From NCBI RefSeq assembly GCF_017916255.1, contig NZ_CP072827.1, positions 1,178,001-1,242,000 on the forward strand: a stretch of 64,000 nucleotides of DNA, given 5' to 3'. Both the position numbers and the translations under genes were made by a program. Within the stretch, counting starts at the first letter, position 1. Every line of letters begins with the position of its first letter. This DNA comes from Streptomyces mobaraensis NBRC 13819 = DSM 40847. GTDB taxonomy: Bacteria; Actinomycetota; Actinomycetes; Streptomycetales; Streptomycetaceae. This document shows, one piece after another, positions 34,116 through 42,515 of the stretch. The notes under the pieces were generated by a model. The model was not told the DNA's origin. It did not search any database and was given only the letters and a program-made list of their open reading frames with translations.

Positions 34116-36124
34116 CCCAGCTGCTCACCGGTGCCGCCGAACCGGCCACCGACCGCACGGTCGTCGGCGAGAACCTCTCCCTGCCGCTCTTCCGTACGCT
34201 CTCCGGCGTCCTGGCCGGACACCCGTACCTCAAGGTCGTCGTCGACCGCGCCGAGAACACCTGGCACCTGCTCGACACCGCCGCGCACCCCTTCCACGTG
34301 AACTACATCGCCACCCGCGTCCTGGGCATGGACCTGACCGCGCTCGACGCGGACCTCGACGCCTTCAACGCGTCCGTCTACACGGACCCCGGGCGCCGCT
34401 TCCTGCTCGGCGTGCTGTCCCTGCACACCGACGAGGACGCGGACGGCCGCGAACGCACGTTCCTGGTCCTGGAGACGACCGAGGCCGACACCATGCACGG
34501 CGAACTCCTCGCGCACTTCTACGAGTTCGTCCGCGCACGGGTCGACGGAAGGCTTCCGCTGCTCCTCAAGCCCGCCAACCACGGACAGGAGGAGGAGCTG
34601 GCGGCGATCAGCGAACAGCGCGTGCCGCGCATCCTCAGCCACGAGCTCTTCGGCTCCCGGACCCGCACACCGCTCAACCCCGGCGAGGCCACCGGACAGC
34701 TGCGGTACTTCCGCACCCACGACGAGTACACGGCGTACGCGACGGAGACCGGGCTCGGCTGGGCGGACATCGTGGCCATGCCGTGCCTGCCGGACGACGT
34801 CCCCCGGGTCGCCGGCTTCCTCAACACCGCACCGATCACCCCGCTCTCGCACACCAACGTCCTCGCCTCCGGCTGGGGCATACCCAACGCGATCGTGCGC
34901 GACCTGGAACAGCTCGTCGAGAAGGACGGCCTGGACGGCGCGTGGGTCCGCTACCGGGTCCGCGAGGACGGGATCACCCTCGAACGGCTCGGCCACGAAC
35001 CCGACCTGCGGCCCCCGGCGTGGCACCGGCAGCGCATCCGCCTCGACCCGCCGCTGCTCGAAGACGTCCCCGTGCTGGCCCTGCACCGGCTGCGCGGCGC
35101 CGACCGCGACCGCTACGGCACCAAGGCGGCCAACCTCGGCGAGCTGCACCACGTGCTCGACAGCCGCACGGCCGACCTGACCGCCTTCTACGGGCGGCCC
35201 CGCCCGCCGCGCGAGGACCTCTACGGGCACCTCGCGGCCCGCCTCGGCCTGCACGCCCCCTCCCTCCCCGAACTGCGCTCCGCCGCCGCCGACTTCGTGG
35301 CCGCGACGGTCGGCGCCCCCGAGGGCGTCGCGCTGCCCTTCGCGCTCCAGCAGCACTTCCTGGCCTCCTCCCCCGCCATCCAGCAGGGCATCGGCAAGCT
35401 CAAGATGGCCCTCGAACTCGACGCCGGCGACGTCCTGGACTCGCTCTGCCTGCAGCTCCAGCACCTGATCCGGCACACGCCCGTCCCCGAGCCGGTCGCC
35501 CGGCAGATCGGCCAGGCCCTGCCCGCCACCGCCGGCTCCCGGGGCCGCCTGGTGGTGCGCTCCTCGTCCAACGCCGAGGACCTCCCGGGGTTCTCCGCGG
35601 CGGGCGTCTACGACTCCGTCACCACCGCCCGCGGAACCGGCGAACTCCTCGACGCCGTCCGCCAGGTGTGGGCCTCGCTGCTCTCGCCGCGCGGCGTGCG
35701 CCTCCGCCACCAGGTCGGCATCTCCCTCGACGACACCTACATGGGCGTCATCGTCCAGGAGTACGTCCCCGCCTCGCTCGGCGGCGTCCTGGTGACCTGC
35801 GATCCGACCCGCCGCCAGGACTTCCGCAACGTCTACCTCAACTGCTTCCCCGGCTCCCCGGAGCAGGTGGTCGAGGGTTCGGTCCTGCCGCAGCAGTACC
35901 TGTACAACACCGTGGAGGGCGGCGGCCGTACCGTCTCCCTGGGCTCCCGGGGCGACGAGCTCTCCGCCGCCACCCGCGCCCGGCTCGCCGACCTGAGCCT
36001 GGCCGGGCGGCTCCTGCAGTCCCACTTCAGCGCGTCCGACGTGGACCGGCCGCTGGACATCGAGTGGCTGATGACCGACCGGGGCGACTTCCGGCTGGTC
36101 CAGATCCGCCCGTACGCGCTGTGA
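34112..36124 (+). CDS. PEP-synthase-like dikinase with permuted domain order
   Basis: A 670-residue protein. Residues 1-210 are an unrecognised domain. At 230-262 a phosphohistidine-swivel-like segment reads TPLSHTNVLASGWGIPNA, with His247 as candidate phospho-acceptor. The PPDK_N/ATP-binding domain follows: TKAANLGEL (337-345), RSSSNAEDLPGFSAAGVYDSV (483-503), and DIEWL...LVQIRPYAL at the end. In PEP synthase the ATP domain comes first; here His precedes it, as in glucan water dikinases. The enzyme could phosphorylate a sugar or peptide, or make an activated phosphate. It overlaps the ATP-grasp gene by ATGA and the MFS gene by GTGA, so the three act together. Confidence 0.8.
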   Translation: MTQLLTGAAEPATDRTVVGENLSLPLFRTLSGVLAGHPYLKVVVDRAENTWHLLDTAAHPFHVNYIATRVLGMDLTALDADLDAFNASVYTDPGRRFLLGVLSLHTDEDADGRERTFLVLETTEADTMHGELLAHFYEFVRARVDGRLPLLLKPANHGQEEELAAISEQRVPRILSHELFGSRTRTPLNPGEATGQLRYFRTHDEYTAYATETGLGWADIVAMPCLPDDVPRVAGFLNTAPITPLSHTNVLASGWGIPNAIVRDLEQLVEKDGLDGAWVRYRVREDGITLERLGHEPDLRPPAWHRQRIRLDPPLLEDVPVLALHRLRGADRDRYGTKAANLGELHHVLDSRTADLTAFYGRPRPPREDLYGHLAARLGLHAPSLPELRSAAADFVAATVGAPEGVALPFALQQHFLASSPAIQQGIGKLKMALELDAGDVLDSLCLQLQHLIRHTPVPEPVARQIGQALPATAGSRGRLVVRSSSNAEDLPGFSAAGVYDSVTTARGTGELLDAVRQVWASLLSPRGVRLRHQVGISLDDTYMGVIVQEYVPASLGGVLVTCDPTRRQDFRNVYLNCFPGSPEQVVEGSVLPQQYLYNTVEGGGRTVSLGSRGDELSAATRARLADLSLAGRLLQSHFSASDVDRPLDIEWLMTDRGDFRLVQIRPYAL

Positions 36125-37470
36125 GGGCGGGTACCGGCCGACGGGCGGCGGGCACCGGCCTCACCGCCACCGCCCGTCGGATCATCCGGCTCAACTACGG
36201 CTTCCAGCTGCTGTTCAACCTGCTGTGGTGGATGCCGGTGTTCTACGCCTACCAGAAGGCGGCCGGGCTCTCGGACGGGCAGATCTTCGGCATCCAGAGC
36301 GTCTACTACGTGGCCTTCTGCCTGTTCGAGATCCCGACGGGCCTGATCGCCGACCGGATCGGCACCCGCAACTGTCTGCTCGCCGGCGCGGTGGTGATGA
36401 CCGCGGCGAACCTGGCTCCGGTCGTCAGCGCCTCCTACACCGGCTTCCTCGTCCACTTCCTGGCCATCGCCGCGGGCCGTTCCCTCACCTCGGGGGCGGC
36501 CAGCGCCTACCTGTACGACGGTCTGCGCGCCGAGAAGTGCGACGAGCACTACCTGAGGGCGGAGGGCACCGCGCGGGCGCTGGGCCTCGTGGCGAAGGTC
36601 GTGTGCTGGCCGCTGGTCGGGCCCCTGATGGCCGTGGCGCATCCGGCCCCGTACGTGCTCAGCGCCGCGAGCGCGGCGGGCTCCCTCGCCTGCGCCGTCG
36701 CCCTGCCCCGGCTCGCCGGGACAGGCGGCGGTACGGGGAGGGCGGGCGCGGGGAGCGGGGGCGGCGCGTTCCTGCGGGACGCGGGCGCCGCGCTGCGCTG
36801 TGTCGCCTCCTCGCCGTGGCTGGCCCTGCTGATGGTGCAGGGCGTGGCGGTCTTCACGCTGTCCCGGATCTGCCAGGTCAACCTCTTCCAGCCGATCCTG
36901 CTGGACCACGGCATCGCGGAGGCCTCGCACGGCAGTGTGATGGCGGCGATGACGGTGGCGGAGGCGGTGGCGTCGGCCCGTCCGCAGTGGCTGAGCCGCC
37001 GCCTGTCACCGGTCGGCTGGGTCTCGGTCCTCAGTCTCGCGCTGGCGGGCAGCCTGGCGGGCATGACGCTCGGCGGGCCGTGGGCCGTCGTCGCGCTGCT
37101 CTGCCTGTTCGCCGCCGCGACCGGCTTCGCGTATCCCGTGCAGCGCAAGCTGGTGAACGACGCGGTGCCCGCGGACGCCCCGCGCGCCACGCTGCTCTCG
37201 GTCGAGAGCATCGTGGACCGCGCGGTGTGCGCCCTGGCCGCGATCGCCGTGGGCGCCTATCTCGCCGCCGGACGCCTGGACGCCCTGCTGTGGCACAGCG
37301 CGCTCGCCACGGCGGTGCTGCTCGGGGTCCTCCAGCTGCTGCTGCGCGGCGGGGCGGTCAGGAGGGAGCGGGCCGGCCGAGGCGTTCGACCAGCCGGACC
37401 GGAAGGAACTCCGGCCGGTGCGGCCGGCCCACCTGGTACGGCACGAAGCCGAGCGAGGAGGCCGCTCTGA
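36121..37470 (+). CDS. Major facilitator superfamily transporter
   Basis: A 449-residue membrane protein with about twelve hydrophobic helices. The conserved loop between helices 2 and 3 reads GLIADRIGTRNCLLAGA. It starts at GTG 36121, overlapping the dikinase stop (GTGA), and probably exports the operon's product. The last 38 residues (from RERAGRGV) are polar and low complexity. Their codons lie opposite the 3' end of the convergent HAD gene, so the tail may be non-essential. Confidence 0.9.
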   Translation: MRAGTGRRAAGTGLTATARRIIRLNYGFQLLFNLLWWMPVFYAYQKAAGLSDGQIFGIQSVYYVAFCLFEIPTGLIADRIGTRNCLLAGAVVMTAANLAPVVSASYTGFLVHFLAIAAGRSLTSGAASAYLYDGLRAEKCDEHYLRAEGTARALGLVAKVVCWPLVGPLMAVAHPAPYVLSAASAAGSLACAVALPRLAGTGGGTGRAGAGSGGGAFLRDAGAALRCVASSPWLALLMVQGVAVFTLSRICQVNLFQPILLDHGIAEASHGSVMAAMTVAEAVASARPQWLSRRLSPVGWVSVLSLALAGSLAGMTLGGPWAVVALLCLFAAATGFAYPVQRKLVNDAVPADAPRATLLSVESIVDRAVCALAAIAVGAYLAAGRLDALLWHSALATAVLLGVLQLLLRGGAVRRERAGRGVRPAGPEGTPAGAAGPPGTARSRARRPL

Positions 37471-37990
37471 CCTCCTCGGCCGTCTCCGCCTGGTAGACGA
37501 CGCGGCAGCGGCCCGAGCCGGCCTTCGCCCGTCGCCAAAGGGCGGGGGCCGGTTTGCGTTCCGCCTCGGTACGCGGAGTGAGGACGCGGTCGCCGAAGTC
37601 CTTCCAGGCGAAGGGCGTGGGCCCCCGCCACGTGGCGTCGACCTCCTTCCGCAGCCGGGCGGCGCGCTCGGCGTCGGTCGTGCCCCAGGAGGGCGGCACA
37701 TTGGTGATCAGGCCGACGGGGACGCGGCGTTCGCGCAGGGCGCGCAGGTAGGAGGCCGCGCCGGGTCGGTAGCCGGTGCTGCCGTCGGCGGCGGTGTGCA
37801 CGAGGGTCTCGCCCAGGTCGAAGTACACGACGGGGCAGGCCCGTTCCCGCGCGGCGGCGGCCGTTCCCGGTTCGCCGCTCGCGTCCCGGGGCAGCGCCGC
37901 GCTCGCCGTGGCGCCGAGCACGGCCCACACCAGAGCCGCGCCCAGCGCGAGGCCCGTCCGCGCGGAGCCCTTGGAGGCGGATCCGTTCAT
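37358..37990 (-). CDS. Exported HAD-superfamily protein
   Basis: A 210-residue protein. A signal peptide or lipoprotein-free anchor spans residues 10-35 (GLALGAALVWAVLGATASAA). HAD motif I is YFDLGETLV, with Gly in place of the second Asp of DxDxT; motif II is near GLITNVPPSW and the Lys near ERKPAPALW. Loss of the second Asp argues against ordinary phosphatase chemistry. The start is ATG 37990. The 3' end overlaps the convergent transporter gene by 113 bases on the other strand. Confidence 0.75.
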   Translation of the reverse strand: MNGSASKGSARTGLALGAALVWAVLGATASAALPRDASGEPGTAAAARERACPVVYFDLGETLVHTAADGSTGYRPGAASYLRALRERRVPVGLITNVPPSWGTTDAERAARLRKEVDATWRGPTPFAWKDFGDRVLTPRTEAERKPAPALWRRAKAGSGRCRVVYQAETAEEVRAASSLGFVPYQVGRPHRPEFLPVRLVERLGRPAPS

Positions 37991-38051
37991 CCGTCGTCGT
38001 CCTTCCCTCGTGCGCACCGGTTCACCGCGCTCTACCCGCGCGCGCCGCGTG

Positions 38052-38525
38052 TCACCCCCATTTCGCCGGGTCTTCCTCGGAGAGCACCGCGTCGGCGGGC
38101 GCGGACGCGAGGGGCCGGCGCCTTCCCTCGTCCTCCAACTGCCGTAGCGGACGCCGGAGTCGGGCTTGGCGGGACAGGGCGCGGTCGACGATGTGCTCGA
38201 ACAGCGCCGCGTCGATCGTCGCCGGCGTGGCCTGGCGGGCGGGGGCGGTGCCCGCGGTGGCGAAGACGACGTCGAGTCCTCCGAAGCGGTGCACGGCGCG
38301 GGCCACCGCCTCGTCCAGGGCCGCCTGTTCGGTGACGTCCGCCGTCAGCGGCAGTGCTCGTTCCGGTCCGAGCCGTCGCGCCGGCGCCGACAGGGAGGAG
38401 GTGGCGCGGCCCAGCAGGACGGCGTCGGCTCCGCGCGCGTGCGGCGCGTGGGCGCAGGCGGCCCCGATGCCGCCGGTCGCGCCGGTGACGAGGACCGTTC
38501 TGCCGGTGAGGCGGTACCTGGCCAT
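38052..38525 (-). pseudogene. Truncated short-chain dehydrogenase/reductase
   Basis: A 157-residue frame from ATG 38525. The N-terminal Rossmann part is well preserved: VLVTGATGGIGAACA (about 11-25), TADVTEQAALDEAV, and GGLDVVFATAGTAP. The catalytic Ser and YxxxK region and the C-terminal half are missing. After ALFEHIVDRAL the sequence has no SDR pattern. It probably lost its second half by deletion. It lies 27 bases downstream of the RND transporter gene on the same strand. Confidence 0.65.
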
Positions 38526-38552
38526 GTCCCGCTTTCCTGTGAAGGGGGTCGC

Positions 38553-40904
38553 CTACTCGGGGACCGGCGATCCGTCGGCCGCGGGTGCCGTGCGCCGGCG
38601 CGGCGCCGGTGACCACCAGTTCGCGCGGCCCGCCAGCCGCATCACCGCCGGGACGAGCAGGCTCCGCACGACGGTGGCGTCGAGGAGGACGATCGCGGCG
38701 ATCGTCGCGCCGAGGATCACCAGGAGGCTGACCCGGGCCGCGATCAGCGCCCCCATGCTCACGGCGACCACCAGGGCGGCGGCAGTGAACAGCCGGCCGG
38801 TGTGCTCGATGCCGAACACGATGGAGGCGGTGTTCCGCCGGGTGCGCCGCCACTCCTCCGCCATGCGCGCGACGAGGAAGACCTCGTAGTCCACGCAGAG
38901 GCCGAAGGCCAGGGCGGCGGCCAGCAGCGGCATGGTGATCTCCAGCGTGTCCCCGCCCCCGCCGGCCGGGGGGCCGAGGAGGTGCGTCCGCTGGAAGAGC
39001 AGCACCATCAGCCCGACCGCCGCCCCGATGCTGAGGCCGCCCAGGACCGCGGCCTTCACCGCGACGAGGGGGCTGCGGGTGAGGAGCAGGAGCATGACGA
39101 AGACACCGCTGAGCATCAGTGCCGCCCACCAGCCGAGGGCTCCCGTCACGGCCCGCTCGGTGTCGGCGAGGTGCACGGCGGCGCCCGCGACCTCGGCCGG
39201 TCCCGGTGCGGAGGTGCCGCGGACGGCCTCGACCAGGGCGGCGGTGCGCGGTGATTGAGGGGCGTCCGCGGCGAACACCACGACCAGCGTGCCGTGCCGC
39301 CCGCCCGCGTCGACCTGCCGTGGGGCGGTGAGCCGCCCGCCGGCGTAGTCCCCGGCCTCGGTGCTCACCCGGGCCGCGCCGGGCAGCGCCGCCAGGCGCC
39401 GGGCGTAGGCGTCCAGCCGGGCCGCGCCGGTCACCGGGTCCGTCCGCGGCAGCACCACCGTCAACTGCCGTTCGGGGACGTGGGCGAAGTCCGCCCGGAC
39501 GGCTTCCGCGGTGGACCGGGCCTCGGCGTGCCGAGGCAGGATGGTCTCGTCCATCAGCGCGGGCCGCAGCCCGACGACGGGTGCCGCCAGCCCCAGCAAC
39601 AGGGCGGCCCCGGCCAGCGCCCACGGCAGGGGCCGCCTGGTCACCGTCACGGCGACCCGCCGCCAGAAGGGGCTGCCCGACGGGTCGGCGGCGCGGGGGC
39701 GCCAGGGCAGGCGGAAGGGCGGCCTCGCGTCGTCGAGCCGGCTCCCCAGGGCCGCCACCAGGGCGGGGATCAGGAACAGGGTGCCGGCCGCGCAGAACCC
39801 CACGACGACGAGCGAGGCGATCGCCAGCGACCGGATCAGCCCCAGCGGGAAGACGAGGAGCGACGCCATGCACCACGCCATCGTCAGGGCGCAGAAGGCC
39901 ACGGCGCGGCCGGTGGTGGACATCGCCCGCCCGATGGCCGCCTCCGCGTCCAGCCCCCGGGCGCGCTCCTCCCGGTACCGGGCGAGAGTGAACAGGGCGT
40001 AGTCGACGGCCAGTCCGAAGCCGAGGGCGCAGCTGAGGTTGACGGCGAAGACCGAGACCGGCGTCAGCCGGGTCACCGCCGCCAGCAGGGCCAGGGCCCC
40101 CGACGCCGCGGTCAGGCCGATGCCCAGGGGGACGAGCGTGGCGGTCAGGGAACCGAAGGCCAGCGCCAGGACGGCGAACGCCGCCGGCAGGGCGAACAGC
40201 TCCGACCGCAGCAGGTCCCGCTTCGCCTGGTCGGTGGCGGACACGTTGACCCAGGCGGGACCGCTCACCGACAGTTCGAGCCCGGAGGCGGCGGCCCGCA
40301 GGGCCGGGACGAGAGTCCGGGCGGTACGGGCGGTCTCGGACTCACCCCCCTTGAGGTCGACGCGCAGCAGCGCGCCCCGGCCGTCGGTGGAACGGAGCGG
40401 TTCCTGCCCCGTGTTCCAGTACGACAGCGCGGACGCGACCCCCGGGGTCCGCGCGGCCAGTTCGGTCATCCGCCGGCCCCGCTCCGCCACCTCGGGCGCG
40501 TCGACCGGGCGCCCGGAACGGGCGTACACGACGAGGTCCGGTGTGCCCGCCCCCAGCCGTTCGGCGGCCCGCTCGGCCCGCTGCGCGGCCGTGCCGTCGG
40601 CGATGACGCCGCCGTTGGACCACCGGTCGCCCGCGCTCAGCCCCACGAGGGCGCAGAGCAGGAACAGGCAGGCCGCCGAGCCGAGTACGAGCCTGCAGTG
40701 CCGGTACGCCCACCGTGCCACCGCGCCCGGCACGTCGGTCCGCTCCTTGGCGGCGGTTGGGGGTGCCACCCGGCGGTGGCGGCCCGAGGGGACGGCGGGA
40801 CCGAGGGGGTCGCGTCGGCGCAGCGCGAGGCGCGCGGCGAGGCGGCGCGCCGCGGGCGGCTCGTCCGCCGTGAGCGTGTCGCTTCCGGTCTTCTTGTCGG
40901 CCAT
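38553..40904 (-). CDS. MMPL/RND-family membrane transporter
   Basis: A 783-residue protein with two repeats of the MmpL layout. Each has an N-terminal helix (near 80-100 and 445-465), a large external domain, then five helices with GLAVDYALFTLARYREE (about 310) and GLCVDYEVFLVARMAEE (about 680), which carry the Asp-Tyr pairs that relay protons. Such proteins export lipids, glycolipids or drugs. The start is ATG 40904; an ATG four codons upstream is possible. It lies 220 bases downstream of the glycosyltransferase on the same strand and may extrude a glycosylated product. Confidence 0.9.
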   Translation of the reverse strand: MADKKTGSDTLTADEPPAARRLAARLALRRRDPLGPAVPSGRHRRVAPPTAAKERTDVPGAVARWAYRHCRLVLGSAACLFLLCALVGLSAGDRWSNGGVIADGTAAQRAERAAERLGAGTPDLVVYARSGRPVDAPEVAERGRRMTELAARTPGVASALSYWNTGQEPLRSTDGRGALLRVDLKGGESETARTARTLVPALRAAASGLELSVSGPAWVNVSATDQAKRDLLRSELFALPAAFAVLALAFGSLTATLVPLGIGLTAASGALALLAAVTRLTPVSVFAVNLSCALGFGLAVDYALFTLARYREERARGLDAEAAIGRAMSTTGRAVAFCALTMAWCMASLLVFPLGLIRSLAIASLVVVGFCAAGTLFLIPALVAALGSRLDDARPPFRLPWRPRAADPSGSPFWRRVAVTVTRRPLPWALAGAALLLGLAAPVVGLRPALMDETILPRHAEARSTAEAVRADFAHVPERQLTVVLPRTDPVTGAARLDAYARRLAALPGAARVSTEAGDYAGGRLTAPRQVDAGGRHGTLVVVFAADAPQSPRTAALVEAVRGTSAPGPAEVAGAAVHLADTERAVTGALGWWAALMLSGVFVMLLLLTRSPLVAVKAAVLGGLSIGAAVGLMVLLFQRTHLLGPPAGGGGDTLEITMPLLAAALAFGLCVDYEVFLVARMAEEWRRTRRNTASIVFGIEHTGRLFTAAALVVAVSMGALIAARVSLLVILGATIAAIVLLDATVVRSLLVPAVMRLAGRANWWSPAPRRRTAPAADGSPVPE

Positions 40905-41124
40905 TGACTGAACCATTCCTTTGAGCGGCCACAGGCCGGGTGCGTTCGGTTTCCGGGGGGACGTGTTCCGGCCGATCCGGCGAGCGGCGATTCCGCGGGG
41001 CGCGTCGGACAGGCACGGGGGAAGGCGGGCGACGCCGGACGGCACACCGCCGCGACCTCGCCGTGAACGAGGGAGCCCGTCCCGACGACGACCGTCTGGG
41101 AAGCGCTCACTGGTACGCCCCGCG

Positions 41125-42408
41125 TCAGCTGGTCAACGCGACCCGGCTGCCCGCCCGTTCAAGGGAGCGCTCCACGATGTCGCAGGCCGCCTCGACGCCG
41201 GACTCCGCTCGCAGCCGACGGCCGAACCACTCGGCCCTGCGGCGCATGTCCCGGTCGTTCACCGCCCGCACGATGGCTCCCGCCAGGTTGCGGGTCGTCA
41301 GTTCGGACGCCGGGATCGGGCTCGGCCCCACCCCCAGTCGGTGCACGAGCGACCCCCAGAACGGCTGGTCGAAGAAATGGGGGCAGACGACCGTGGGAAT
41401 TCCCGCCGTCAGACCGGCGCCCACGGTGGCGGCTCCCCCGTGGTGGACGACCGCGGCCACCCGGGGAAAGAGCCAGGAATGCGGAACGCTCGGGACGACG
41501 TGGACCAGATCGTCGGAAGGCGTCACTTCCGGATCCCCGAGCAGCACACCCCGGGCACCGGCCTGGCGAAGGGCACCGCGCACCAGCTCGTGGCGGCCCC
41601 ACTGGTCGTCGGTGAGCATGCTGCCGAATCCGGCGTAGACGACCGGCGGACCCGGGACGTCGAGGAACTCCGCCAGTTCACGAGGCGGCTCCCATCCGGA
41701 AGGCGTGTCCAGGAGCCAGTACCCGGTGACGTGTTCACTCGACGGCCAGTCGGGAGGGGCCGGGAGCACGGACGGGCTGTAGCAGTACAACGTGGGCCGC
41801 GATTCACGACGCCATTCCCCGAACGGCCCCGTCAAAGGCCACGGGGAAAGGCCCAGAACGCCCGTCCGCCAAGCGTTGACACGGCGGCGGAACACCTGCC
41901 AGATCACCTGCTCGGCGAGCCGGAGGCTCCACACGTTCCCCAACGGCCCCAGGGAACGGCCCAAACCGCTCGGGGAGAAATGACGGGTGGGGCGCAGCGG
42001 AACGGACGACGCCGCGAACGACGGCACGTCCCAGCGCTCAGCGAGACTCTGCGCGGGAACCGCCAGCGGCGAATAGACGACGCAGTCACTCGGCCGCGCC
42101 ACCGTGGAGATCCCCCGGAACAGCCGGTCCGCGGCGGGCCCGCCCACCTGCCGCATCCACCGGGCGAAAGCCACGGGATTGTCCCCGCACACCAGCAACC
42201 GCTGCCCGCCCGGCGTCGCGAGCAGCTCGTCGGGATCCGGTTCCACGGCGCTGTACACCACCCCCGTACCGCGCACGGTGTCCGCATACCGCGCGGCCCC
42301 GATCAACTGCACCTCGAAACCCCTGTTTTTCAGGGCCACGCCCAGCGCGGCGAGCGACTGGACGTCTCCGCGAAGCCCTACGGAAACGATGGTAATTTTT
42401 TTCGACAT
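41125..42408 (-). CDS. GT1-family glycosyltransferase
   Basis: A 427-residue GT-B enzyme of the sterol/macrolide glycosyltransferase type. The N-terminal acceptor domain begins KKITIVSVGLRGDVQSLAALG. The donor domain has PPVVYAGFGSML and the signature HHGGAATVGAGLTAGIPTVVCPHFFDQPFWG (about 325-355) that grips the nucleotide sugar. The start is ATG 42408 with GGGAG upstream, 107 bases downstream of rph on the same strand. Rifamycin glycosyltransferases of this type are known in Streptomyces, so joint inactivation of rifamycins is a reasonable guess. Natural-product glycosylation is the alternative. Confidence 0.88.
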   Translation of the reverse strand: MSKKITIVSVGLRGDVQSLAALGVALKNRGFEVQLIGAARYADTVRGTGVVYSAVEPDPDELLATPGGQRLLVCGDNPVAFARWMRQVGGPAADRLFRGISTVARPSDCVVYSPLAVPAQSLAERWDVPSFAASSVPLRPTRHFSPSGLGRSLGPLGNVWSLRLAEQVIWQVFRRRVNAWRTGVLGLSPWPLTGPFGEWRRESRPTLYCYSPSVLPAPPDWPSSEHVTGYWLLDTPSGWEPPRELAEFLDVPGPPVVYAGFGSMLTDDQWGRHELVRGALRQAGARGVLLGDPEVTPSDDLVHVVPSVPHSWLFPRVAAVVHHGGAATVGAGLTAGIPTVVCPHFFDQPFWGSLVHRLGVGPSPIPASELTTRNLAGAIVRAVNDRDMRRRAEWFGRRLRAESGVEAACDIVERSLERAGSRVALTS

Positions 42409-42515
42409 CGATCTCCCTGCGCACGCGGATTACCCTGCCGAGAAAACACGTGGTGCGATTCAGGCTAGGGCCTGACCCGTGTAATTCCCGGCAGGGCGGC
42501 GCAGCGGAATTCCGC

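Noticed and set aside
42409..42515. A second RAE between rph and the glycosyltransferase
   Set aside because: GGCTAGGGCCTGA lacks the CTTGC/GCAAG core of the element.
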